Of a stretch of DNA of 64,000 bases, positions 42,123-55,200 are shown piece after piece. Made by a program: the position numbers and the translations under genes. The stretch covers positions 23,436,001 to 23,500,000 of the forward strand of contig OX485804.1 of the NCBI GenBank assembly GCA_950295325.1, read 5' to 3'. Source of the DNA: Polytrichum commune. Taxonomy: Eukaryota > Streptophyta > Polytrichopsida > Polytrichales > Polytrichaceae. The first letter of the stretch is position 1. Each line of letters starts with the position of its first letter. The notes beneath the pieces were generated by a model. The model did no database searches, was not told the origin of the DNA, and worked only from the letters and a program-made list of their open reading frames with translations.

Positions 42123-45100
42123 ATGGCGATCATGCAGGTGTGATGATCCTCTCTTTCTTTTTCTCGTTCCCGAATCGGGGGTGATTTCCAGGATTGTAGT
42201 CAATTTGAGGTTGGAATCGTGCTTCTTTTCGCAATTCCAATTTGAATAAGTTCTTATGACTGAATTGCATGGCGAGAGTCGGTAACCCTAATTTGGGGAT
42301 TGCGGATGAGCAAACCTAAAATGCTTAGGGGCCATTGCGTTGATACAGTGGATAGTATGGCTATGAAGTTGGCACCATTTTATGAGGAGGAATACAATGA
42401 CGGATGTAGACTTTAAACCAATTTCGCAGTTATCCAGATTACAAAGTTGAGATGAAGTGATCAGGGAAGTATAAGAAGTAGAGAATTTGCGTTTTGAATT
42501 CAGCTCAGCTTATTCCTTAGAATTTGATGCACCGCATAATGTGCTCAATTTGGGCTTCGTTGTGGTTTGTACTTTTTCGAAGGTGACTATGAGGCGGTAG
42601 TCTGTACTTTTTGAACATTTGTTTGTCACTTTGATTGCATCTGAGATGTATAAATTTGGCGTGGATAGAATTGCACATGCTTTGTATGTTCAGTGCATAA
42701 AGGATTGCAGTTTCCTGGAAGGACTTGCATGGGTATAAAATGAGTAAGATTGAACACATGGCACTCGTGAATGGAAAGTCTAAATGGGAAAGTATGGATG
42801 GGATGGAAAGTCTGCAGTGCTTATTATATTCAAAGAACCAAAATAAAAGTTGATTTTATAGTAACCATAGCTTTCGATCTGTTGCGATTTTGCAATTACC
42901 TCGTGCTGTAAAGTTGGTCGCATCTTACTTGTTGCAAGAAAGGGTATAGGGTTTAAGACTCCACATGATTGCCTTTTAGCCTCTAAGTGCTCTCAAGGGT
43001 AGGGCACAATAACTTCAGCACTAGATGATTAACAACATTGTTGATGGTTGGTGAAACAGAAGCCAAGGCTGAGTACTACTGTGCGATCATTGATCAGTCA
43101 AGGGAATATACCTGACATTGATAAGCTATACCTTGCAAGGAAGGCTGTTCTTCAGGAAAGGCGTGTCTCTAGGTAAATTCCTTAACTCCACTTTGTACTG
43201 TGTGAATGAGGGAGGACCTGCTGCATAGCAAAGTTGTGACTTTTGGTTTCAAACTTGCAGAGAGTAGACCCATGTTTGAGAAAATCTATGAATACATCAC
43301 AATTAGTCATTCCTCTAGCTGGACTTAGTGGAATTTGTTGGGTGTTTCCTTCTGCACCCTTTTTTGTACATAGTGCTATATGTCCTCATTTGGGCTCTGA
43401 AGAGAAGTGAAATTGCGGTGGATTTTGGAAATAGGACCGGAGTTGCTGCTGTGGGTGCATCTGAATTAGCCAAGAGGCTAGTGCCCTCATGGAATGAAGG
43501 TATGAATCTGTTCTATTCTATTTGCCATCTGAGGGATCAATTTTGTGATCTTTGTAGGTAGGTTACTGAAGTTCACATTACTTCTAAATTATAGTCATTG
43601 TAAATGTGAAGCAGGATGTCAAGGTAATAAGCTCATGTTTTGCTGAGTAGCACCAAGTGGTTTGAAGTAACCTGTGTTTGGATTTACTTTTAACATGCTG
43701 ATGAAATTCTTAAGTTAGTGCCAGATCATCCTAAATTTTGATATCTTATGATTTTGTTTTCAGGTTATTAGACACCTTCACGGGGAGGTCTCAGTCTAGG
43801 TGCATAATCAGTTCTTTTGCGGAAGTTTGGGAGAAGGATACTGACTGGCTTTATGTGTTTTCTGTCTGTAGCTCCAGCTGAAATTCGACATGCATATGAG
43901 CAATTTTTAATTGCTGTTTCAGAGTTGATAGATGGAGAAGTCTCATCAGATGAACTCCAGCAATCTGGTTCCCTGATATATGATATTGTCCATGACTTGG
44001 ACACTTCTGCCACTGGGCCTGCATTCATCCAAAAACGGTACATCAAACTGTTGGTTATTCTCAGCTTATCCTACTGTTTTATGGGAGATGCTGAAGGAAA
44101 GTGTGCACTGCTGTCGTTTGCTGAGGGCCGGCTTGGATTTTGTTTTGTTTTGTAAATTTGGAGTACCTTGTGAACTAATCATGTGCATGGTGAACTTGGT
44201 TGCAGAGAACAACTTGCAAACATATTTGGCCGGACTTTCCCAAATGATAAAATCTTAAATGTTGCAAGTTTGGCTCACTATCTATCCTCTTGGCGGCTGG
44301 GTTCAACTCAAGATGGTAAGAAAGGTGGTAGGAGGTCTGGTAGTGATTCAATTGAATTTGGTGCGAATCTAGGATTTCACATACCTTCTTCAAGTCCTGA
44401 TGACTCGGAGGACATTAGTGACGATGACGAAGATAGTTGGGAGGAGCGTGCAACTTCGGTCACCAATGACTCATCTCATTTGGGTGGTACCCCGGATGTA
44501 TCGACAAGTATTTCCACCACTCCTCTTCTGCCTGAAACAGCAGATGCACATGGTTACAGCAATTCTAATGAGAGCTGGCAAGTGGCAGCAGTGGATGGAG
44601 TGGGAGGAATCACCTTACGATGGCTTTGGAATGCTTGTGAGCAAGGAGGTCACTTTTCAGGAAGTGATTTGGCAACGGCCGTGTGCCGTGTTCTTGAATC
44701 TGAGAAGTCTGGGGATGAGGTTGGTATCTTGAATTGGACTTCTTATAGGCTTAGACCTTTAAGCTTGTTATCAAAATGAGTGATGAAGTTCAAAGTGTCA
44801 AACAGTATATGCACTGAACGTGTCAATAAATAGGAATGTCAGAAGAGGCCTCACTGTCCACTAAGTGGGGTCCTTGCCAAGGATTCCCAGGGTTGAGTCT
44901 AGTAAATTATCAGCCAGTGAAGCGTGATTCATTATGAAAGTTGTATAGTGGAGATAACTACCATGAAATGGATGTACATAAACTGGTAACTAATTACTCT
45001 GGAATTTCTATTGTAGATTGCAGGTGAGTTGTTTGATCTTATTGGTGATGGCGGATTTGAGCTTATCCAGGAGCTCTTGCAGGTTTGTCCCACAATGTCT

Positions 45101-46296
45101 GTTGATTAAGAAGTAATTCAAAGCACACGTATGCTACAAATCTTGGTTGTGTGCTTACCAGATTTGCAAGCATTGGCATGGTTGTGAGTCGCATTACTCT
45201 CCACTTTTTTAGTCATCTGTGAGACTTAAGTTGCATCTTGTGTGGGTGAGCAGTATCCTACTGATTGTAAACACATGTCCTCATATTCATGATTGTATTG
45301 CTTTGCAGCATCGGAAGGAGCTTGTGGAGCTGGTGCATAAAGCTACCTCCATTCTTAAGTCAGATAAAGCAGGCCCTGGTCCTCAGTCGCGCATGCCCAG
45401 CTATGGTACTCAGGTTTGTCACATATGCTTGTATCACGATGGATTCCTCTGTTGTTGCACGCATGGCTACTGGAAATGATTAGTATAATCTAGCAGCATC
45501 TAGCAGAGGTGAATGTTCCAACAAGGACATATGTGCGAGTCCACTTTATGATGTTTAGGGGGAGCTTAGGATGCTCACAGACTCACATAGAAAATGACCA
45601 ACTCCATCAGGAGTTTTTCTATGCATTGTGAGATTGGTGTTCATTAGCCATTTTCATCTGTCTGATGGTATGAGCTAATTTTGGTTGTTGCAACATATCA
45701 GGTCAGTGTACATTCAGGTTTAGACAAACAACTGGACAAGCTACGTAGGAAGGAGGAAAAGAAGCAGGCAAAACGGGCTGCGAATGGTGATGGAGATGCA
45801 GAGCTTGATTGGCTAGCAGGGTTAGGAGGATTCTATGCTTTGGTGGAAGCTAGTGAAAAGGGGAGTGGTGTGATAGACAATTTGGTTGGTAAAGGCGATG
45901 ACACTTTGCTTATTGGAGCAGCACTTCCTCAAGGTTCAGTCCGCAAGGCTTTCAAGGGCTATGAAGAAGTTCGTGTCCCTGCAACACCTACTGCCCCACT
46001 AAAGCCTAATGAGAAGCTGGTATGGAACCTCTTAAGCTCTTGCAGGTGTAGGTCAGTATAAGGGCTATGCTTCCATTGGCAACAGACAGTTGCATATGGT
46101 CCAATGCAGATTACCTACTCCTGTTTGGACTACTCTGGCTGTCAAATGCATTTGTCTCAAGTCTTTACTTGCTGAGCAGGTTAAGATAACTGAGCTTGAG
46201 GACTTCGCACAACTGGCATTTGAAGGGTACAAGACATTGAATCGGATTCAAAGCCGGATTTTTCATACTGCCTTCAACAGCAATGAGAACATTCTT
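42123..46296 (+). other. ASCC3: ASCC3-like gene exons 1-9: N-terminal region
   Basis: Exons: 42123-42137, 43060-43172, 43405-43499, 43872-44037, 44206-44719, 45017-45082, 45309-45413, 45702-46019, 46180-46296. They encode residues 1-503, upstream of Walker A. Exon 1 is only 15 nt and depends on the donor CAG|GTGTGA. Exon 5 carries an acidic Ser/Asp-rich linker ([13 protein letters not shown]). Exon 7 contains [19 protein letters not shown] and exon 8 a Lys-rich coiled-coil-like part followed by ALPQGSVRK and GYEEVRVP, both hallmarks of this family. Exon 9 includes [19 protein letters not shown], the Q-motif-like lead into the first helicase core. Confidence 0.88.
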
Positions 46297-49200
46297 GTAA
46301 GTATATCCAGAAGATATGTGGATTCAGTTTTCACAATATTGAAGTAGGAATTTGGCCAAGAATCTACTTTGAGCAGGCTTGGTGAATCTCTTGCAGGTAG
46401 TTGCGTATTCTAAGTATCCGTGAGTGTCGAAGAGTATTTTTAACTTATTAAGGGTTTTATAGCTGGATGTCATGCACTTTACACTTTAGAGCTCCAGTAA
46501 CTTTCTTTTGACCATAATAGTTTCTTTATTAAAAACACGGATCAATTGGTTTGAACAGGTGTGTGCTCCAACTGGGGCTGGGAAAACCAATATTGCCATG
46601 ATCACGGTACTTCATGAGGTATGTTGGTAGACCTCATGCAGAGCTGTTGGAGATGTTTTCTGGCTGCTTCGTGCCTGTAGTTATCTCGTACTAGTTTGCC
46701 TTTTTTGTGTGTAGCGTGTGATATTTGATGGAGTGTGGTCATCTCTCAAAATGTTTAAACTGACTGATATGTTTTTGATTTGGGCCTTCAGATTGGAAAG
46801 CATCTTCAGTATGGGGTTCTGCAGAAGAATGAATTCAAGATTGTGTATGTAGCCCCCATGAAGGTATATGCAAGTGATATATAATCAGGTGCACTATATT
46901 GTGCAAGACTAGTATGCATGTTTTCAGGTGTAATAGTGTAGGATTATCTACTAGTGGTGGTTGAGGTGTTGGCTATTTGCATGCTCAAGATTTGCAAAAA
47001 CTGTTGAATTCTCAGACTACCTGTGCACTATGTGTAGGATTTTTGTGGGTACTTTCTAATAGCATTAGATATCCCATACTGAGGTATGGGTAATGAGCAG
47101 GCACTTGCAGCAGAGGTTACTGCAGCATTCAGCCGCAGGTTGGCAGCATTGGGTGTTGTTGTGAAAGAGCTCACTGGTGATATGCAGTTAACAAAACGTG
47201 AGCTGGAAGAAACTCAGGTGAAATGAGTCTTTCAGTACATGTGTACTTGGTACTCTATGTCCCACTTGTTTTATCAATTTCTTCCAGATCGCCAAATATG
47301 CTTGTGATTCCTTGTTTTAAACATAAAGAACGAGCTATGTATGTGTACTCTTAATCTTGTAGGACTTATCTTTCAATTTAACATCCTCCATTGAAAGTTA
47401 AATTGGTGTCTCTGGAACTTGTCAGATGATAGTGACTACACCTGAGAAGTGGGATGTAATCACCCGTAAGAGCAGTGATATGGCTTTGGCCACATTAGTC
47501 AAGCTGCTGATTATTGACGAGGTGCATCTACTGAATGATGATCGTGGTCCTGTCATTGAGACTCTTGTGGCACGCACTCTTCGCCAGGTATATTCTTCAT
47601 ATACAAAATGATGAGTCCATACTTCATATGTTATAAGATCTGTGTGATGGGACTTTTGCCAGAGTGGAAGAAGGCTCGCTCGGGTAGGTTGCAAAGTTGT
47701 TAAGGTGGAAGTGTAATGACCTGGAGAGCAGGGGATTACACTTGCACCAGTATATAGCTAGTTGAAATTCCATGAGGTTTTAGTTCATGATCTTTGAGCT
47801 TCAAAACAGTAGTATATTTGTGCAATCTAATGAACTATCGGAAAGTTTCTAAAAAGGTGCACATAAACTATTGGGACCTTACATATCAAATAATGGGCAG
47901 GACATGCCGTGGGTGTCACTAACTCAGCATCTGACCCAGATGTTATGAAAGTGGACAGATGTATTATTACATTCTCAAAGCAACCTGATCATCCTTCAGG
48001 GATCTCATTAATATCAGCTTGCTAGGGGCCATTCACCTTGAGATTATTAACCTGAAAATCAATTGCAGTCTAAATATTAAATTCTTGTACATGACAGTCT
48101 ATATGGTTCTTTGGGGATTGATTTACTCTGAAGATCATGAGGTAACTGTGCAGAGGATTGTATCGTTTTGACATTCAATACATCCCTCTCACTGGTGTTA
48201 AATCTTTGTTATGACGCACTTTGCTGTTTTGTGTATACACCTTTCAGTTGCAGGCTTGAGTAGAATTTGATAAGATGACTCAGGCACTTGTATGATGCAT
48301 GACTGAAGGTGACTTGGATATTCCTGCAGGTGGAATCATCACAGAGTATGATTCGTATTGTTGGCCTTTCTGCAACTCTTCCAAACTATTTAGAGGTTGG
48401 TCACTTGCTTTCTCCATTCACTTGTTTGTTTACCTGGTGGGGCTCGTTTGGTTCTCAAGTGGTGGACTCTCCATTCAGATTAACAAAGCAAGCAGAAAGA
48501 AATAGATCAGAACTGCGCAAGTAACGTTGACTTCATCTTGCTGATTGTGTTTTAAATGCTGGTGAATGCTTGCAGGTTGCACAATTTCTAAGGGTCAACC
48601 CAGACACAGGGTTGTTTTATTTTGATGCTAGTTACCGACCAGTACCTCTTTCTCAACAATACATAGGCATTAGTGAGCAAAATTTTGTTCTACGCAATCA
48701 GCTCATGAATGAAGTATGCTTCAAAAAGGTGGGCTTCTAAAAGTCAAGCTTGCAGTAAAAAAAAATTTGTGCCATTTTTGTAAGGCTCTAGACGAAATTA
48801 GTGTAATGTGCCATGTTTCTCCACAAATGGTTTTTAGTCTTGTTGAATGGCTAGCTTTTTTTCTGAGTAAATCATTGGTCTCACTTGATATGGATGGCTG
48901 TGGCCTAGGTTTTTTAAGCTTTCAAAGCTCTATGAAATGCACTTAAAGTCAACCAGGAACAACAAAGCTTGAGTCATACAAAGCTTGAGTTCAAGCTTAA
49001 GCTTGCATATTTGGTGGGCCAAGGTAAAAGAATCTGGACCCTTACATGTAGCTAAACTGGTGGATGCTTTGGTCTTCAAACTGTTTTGGATCGATTTTCA
49101 AGTTCAAGCCTGAACTTAAACTTGTAGACATCAGACTGGAATATAGTAAATTGAAGTTTGGGCTTGAACTTGAATATCAATCCAGAAAAAGCAGGGACCG

Positions 49201-52200
49201 ACCTTCAGACAAAGCCCCACCATCTTAGGTGCATGTAAGGGCTTCATGTTCTTTTTCCTTGGCCCTCCAAACTTGCAACCTCAGCTCAAGTTGTGTATGG
49301 CAAGGGCATGATACATTCAGAAGGTTCATTGGGAAGTTTGTATATGGAGAGGACTAAGTGGAGTGGCAAGGTTTTTGTATGGTGAATGCTTGAATTCTCT
49401 CAATTGCAGGTGCTGGATGCTGTCAAGAACGGGCACCAAGCAATGGTGTTTGTTCATTCTCGTAAGGATACAGTCAAGACAGGCCGCATCTTGGTACGAC
49501 ATTCTTACAGGGATGGTTTAGGTTTTTTGTGAAGATATATTCGAGGTTTTCCAGGGATAATTGCTTTGTTGTTTACATAATAACTTCTCCATGATGCAAA
49601 GCAACGTTCTCGTTTGTGGGTACTCGCCATCCATGTGGCTTGATATGTATCCAGTCATTTACAGGTTGCATTTGCAATCAAGTCCATGGAACTTGATGGC
49701 TGGTCTTGGAATTTGTAGGTGGAGATTGCACAACGCAATGATCAACTGGGGATTTTTACAGATGTTTCTGAAATACCATTGTATGGAATGATGAAGGTAC
49801 CAACTGCTCACTTGGTCATTGAACATGATGGAATATGTGTCTGATGTACCTTGGCTGTCACTGAATATGTTTGTTGTAATAAATTTCTTCATGCCTCATC
49901 AAAGTTTCTCACACTAATTCCTGTGATGGTTTCCTTAGACCAATAACAAGAGCTGATGTCTTGCATGGATCAATCATCTGTAGGAATCGTTTTTAATTTC
50001 AAGATTTAATTTTGATGTTGACCTTGATTGGTATCTCACTCAGAAAGAGGTAGCAAAGTCGAGAAATAGGGAGCTAGGAGAGCTCTTTCAATCAGGGTTT
50101 GGTATTCATCATGCTGGAATGCTGAGGTCAGATCGAAATCTCACAGAGCGGCTCTTTTCTGAAGGACTCATTAAGGTATTTGTGTCATTTCGATTTTCTT
50201 TTTCAACCTTCTCTATTTGTAGACATGGTGGCCAGCTTGGAGAGTTTGTTCGAAGTGCTTGGTGAATTAATTAGCATATGCTCTATTAATGCCTCCCTAT
50301 AGTGGTACTGCATGAGAATTCTAGAAAGATTTTAAGTCATTCTTTCACCAAGCATTAAAATGCTACTACATCACCTGGATTCTAGACACTGATGCTACTG
50401 AAACTCATGTTCCATTCTGATTCTCTCCCCCATTATTTTATCAAGGTGGCATATAGAAGCAAGTATCAGTGCGATGGTGGATTTCAGTTGTCACATTGCA
50501 AAATCACATGGACGCTTCTGAATGTTCAATCCTTTGTTTTTACAGGTTTTGGTATGTACTGCAACACTTGCATGGGGAGTCAATCTACCAGCACACATGG
50601 TTGTGATTAAGGTGACGTCCCTCCAAATTTTGATCAAGTCATGATGGATGATGAATTGGGTTGGAGGTTTCTATTTGCAACACTGAAATTCTGTATTCTC
50701 ATCTGTCTTGTGTACATTGTGGTGATCTCATTCTAGCAAACATGTTGTAATACAGGGGACACAACTGTATGATCCAAAAGCTGGTGGCTGGAGAGAACTG
50801 GGTATGCTCGATGTCATGCAGGTACTTAGCATTTGTCACTCACATGTTGTGTTGTGTTGTGTATGTGCTTTTTGCATGGCTAGGGTACAAAAAATTGGTA
50901 TAAGTTATTTGTTTGTATGTGGGAATCAGATTCTGTAAGCAGCAATGCTCACATGATTTGATATGATCTGAAATTAGCTATATACACCTGTGCCCTTCTT
51001 TGAAATCGTACAAGAAGTGAACATTAACACTGAGGCTGTAGAATGTGGTGTATCCAACCTGTGTTTGCATTCCTGCTTGTCTTCAATACAATTAGTTAGA
51101 AGGCTTTCATTTTATGTTCACATCCATTCATGTGCCCTGTTTTCTGGTTGCCTGTGCAGATATTTGGACGAGCAGGGCGACCACAGTTTGATACAAGTGG
51201 AGAAGGCATTATCATCACCACACACAACAAGCTTTCTCACTATCTACGACTTCTCACTCATCAGTTGCCGATAGAGAGCCAGGTTTGCCCTTTTTAAATT
51301 GCAAAGAATTATAGTGTAGGTAAAAGATTTCCTCCCACTTGAAGAAGCACGATGTGTGGTGGAAAATGGTCTTCTTACAACGTTGCATTGCAGAAATAGA
51401 AGATGAATACACTTTCTACCTGTTACTCCCTTGGTATTTTGGAACTTATGTTCGAGGTTACACTACTGTCTGCTAGGAAATGGTTGATAGTTTATTTGGT
51501 GTGAGAGGTAGGATTTTCCAGGATGGGTTCTGTCTAAGCTTCAGAAACAGCAGGATTTAATTCCTTGATTTTTTTGTACTGACGTCCTTTTATCACTTGT
51601 GGCTGTTTGGCTCTGCAAACCTTTTCCCAATTCCAACTAACATGTCATGAGTGACTTGATTGCAAATTGTTGAAATGTGTACAATAAAAGCTGGCAGTGA
51701 AGATTCTTGTTAGAGATTTATGTTTGTTGTTGCATAATGTTCTGTCCACCAGATCTCCTAATGGAATGCTTGGTCGTGGTGGTTGTGTGCAGTTTGTGAC
51801 GTCCCTTAAGGATAACTTGAATGCAGAAGTGGTTCTTGGGACAGTGACAAATGTTCGAGAGGCAAGTGCATGGCTGGGGTATACATATCTGTTTGTTCGC
51901 ATGCTGAAGAATCCCCTAGTGTATGGAATGTCCTGGGAAGAGGTATAATTCTAATCATTTGTATTCTGGCCCTCCTGCTGTTTACGACAGCTGGTTTATC
52001 TATGTTTAATAATAATTATTTGAGGATGTTACAAACTAGATTGCATTCTGCATTGTTGTTTTTTGATGTGGAAAGTTCTGTGTTGAGAGCAGATGTTTTG
52101 TGCTTATTCACTTTGCTGAACATCAAAGTGGAGGATAGTGCTCAATAACCTTGTGCAGGGCATTTTGAGTCCTTGGAAATATAGAGCTGTCCTTGTTAGA

Positions 52201-55200
52201 GAAGCAAGGGTAATCTGCACTCCTATAATTCATTTCCAAGGGGGTCTTAAGAAACTCTCAACATAATCAGATTCTAGTGCATGCAAATGTTTGATATTGA
52301 TATTCTTAAAGTAAACCACTATTTGTGTGATATAACCATGATTCCTGTCTTGGCAATTGATTACTGTATCAATCAAACGAGAAAGACACTTGCCAAGAGA
52401 ACATGATGTGTGCGTCTGAAAATGAACTTTGCAGGCTGCTATGGACCCAGCGTTGACAACGAAACGCAAGGCTCTCATTACAGATGCAGCCCGTTCGCTT
52501 GACAAGGCTAAGATGATGCGTTTTGATGAAAAGAGTGGCAACTTGTATGTGACTGACTTGGGACGGGTGGCCAGTCATTTCTACATCCAGTATACTAGTG
52601 TGGAAACATACAATGAGATGCTCAAGCGTCACATGAATGAGGCAGAGGTAACTGGCACACCATTCATTATTGCATCAGCTGATCTTTATCTCACTTTGCC
52701 ATCTTTACTGGCTGCTCTTGAGGCTATGGTGAAGCATGAATGTAGTTTTCCTTAATCTGGTCTCAGATGCAATAAAAATTCTAGTTGTTTATGTGAGCAG
52801 CTTCATCTTTGTGTAATCGATCAAATGTCATTTCCTGCAATCAAACCCATGGAAAACTTTTGATGAATGCAGTTGATCCATCTGGTGGCGCATTCATCGG
52901 AGTTTGAGAATATCATGGTTAGAGAAGAGGAGCAGCAGGAGCTGGCCCAGCTTATTCGATCTTATTGCCCTTTGGAGGTCAAAGGGGGATCTGAAGATAA
53001 GCATGGCAAAATCAATATTCTTATTCAGGTGCTTCTGTGCCAGCATTTTTGCCATATTACTTATGAGTGATCATCCTACAGGGTGTGGATATTTTGTCAC
53101 AGAATTTTAATTCTGAATGGAGAATTAGAATTCTGCTAACATCAATTTCTATTTCTAAGCAATTCCAGTCAAGTTTTACAGGTTGTCAAATAAAGTGCTG
53201 TTAGTAACAAAATCTTTATAACAGGTGTACCTGTCACGAGGCTTCCTGGATGGGTTTTCACTGGTTGCTGACAGCTCGTATATTAGTGCAAGTTTGGGCC
53301 GCATCATGCGAGCCCTGTTTGAGATATGTTTGCGTCGGAGTTGGGTGACTATGACAGCACTTCTTCTGGAGTACTGCAAGGCAGTTGATCGTCGAGTCTG
53401 GCCTCATCAGCACCCTCTTCGCCAGTTTGATAGTATTCTTTCCCAAGATGTAAGCTTCTTTTAAAATTGGTTATTCTCATCTTTAGAAAGTGGACATCAG
53501 AAATATAGGTTAGCTTTCTTTGCCAATGAAAATTAACCTCTAGGATTGAAATGAGTTCTTTGCCATGTTTGCAGATTTTGTACAAACTGGAAGACAGAGA
53601 AGCATCGATGGACAGATTATATGACATGGATGACAAAGAGATTGGAGCTTTAATCCGCCATCCACATGGTGGAAAGGTTCTGTATATGATCTGTCTGCTA
53701 GTTTCTTGCTTGGATGAAATAAGCGTCACATTTGACCTATCATTCTAAAATTTATATTGTGCACGTTTTGTGACACAAAATCTTGTGTATTGTAAGTCTG
53801 TGATTTTCATAAGTTGAGGTTGCCTATGCTCATTCAAGTTGTGCACATGGCAGCTCTATTGAATTGGCAAATTGTTGTGAAGTTATAATTATCAGAGGGT
53901 TTTTTTAGTGGTCATTTGCTCGTGTCCTTTTATCTCATCCATGGGTAGTCTTATCACAGTGGCTAGCTCAGGAGCATGCAGAAGAGTAGTTCTTCAATGA
54001 TACAATGGACATATGAAAGGATTTGGACTCAAATTATATAACATTTCTGCTTTTGCAGCTGGTAGTGCAATGCCTTGAGTACTTTCCTCGTGTAAATCTC
54101 TCAGCCAACATCAGTCCTATTACTCGGACTGTCCTTCAGGTACATCTTTTTCTCCAGTCTGTTGGTTTCTATCTTAAAGTGATGTGTGGGACCAAATGTG
54201 ACTAATGACGATATTATCAACCTTGTTTGTCATTTGGTACAGGTTGCATTGACAATAACTCCTGAATTTGTGTGGAAAGACAAGGTGCATGGGTCATCTG
54301 AACGCTGGTGGATATGGGTGGAGGTCAGTTCATCTCTCCTTCATTTAATATCTCCCAGGCATGTGGTCTTTGTATTAACTGATTGTCATCACCTCACTTA
54401 ATGCAGCTTTCTGACAGATTGTTTGTGGTCAATGGGATCAGGATTCTGAGAATGAGCATATATATCACTCAGAGCTTTTCATCATGACAAAGAAAATGGT
54501 TGCAGAAGGGAGTCAGATTCTATCCTTCACTATCCCCATCTTTGAGCCTCTTCCAAGCCAGTATTACATTCGAGCTGTTTCTGACACCTGGCTACAAGCT
54601 GAAGCTCTTCTTACTGTCTCTTTTCAGCATCTTATCTTACCTGAGGTATACTAACCGCAGAGTTCCTGAAATATGCATGGGGAAAGCATAAATCTAGTCT
54701 AAAGTTTTGGCAAATTGCTTTAGATTCTCTAAGTTTTTGGTCTCTTTAATTCAAGATTTGAGCTTTTCTTGCCTCTAATGGCCTAGGATGGTGTTTGGCT
54801 GGTGTGGTGAGCAGCAACATCCCCCTCACACAGAGTTGCTGGATTTAAGACCACTTCCTCTCGCAGCACTAGGCAACAAGGAATATGAGCAACTGTACAG
54901 CTTCACCCATTTCAATCCCATACAAACCCAGGTGTGGTTTCTGAAACAATATGGGTGACTTAAAGAGCACTTCTTTTAGTCATGTTTTCTGGGATTGATG
55001 ATGTAAACTCTATTGCCGAGGTGATGCCTCAATAATGGCAATTTATATGGAACTTAACTGGAACTGAAGGCCTGAAGTTGATATGCAGGCATTTCACACG
55101 CTTTACCACACAGACAACAATGTGCTGTTGGGAGCTCCAACAGGGAGTGGAAAGACCATATCTGCAGAATTAGCTATTATGCGTCTTTTTGATACTCAAC

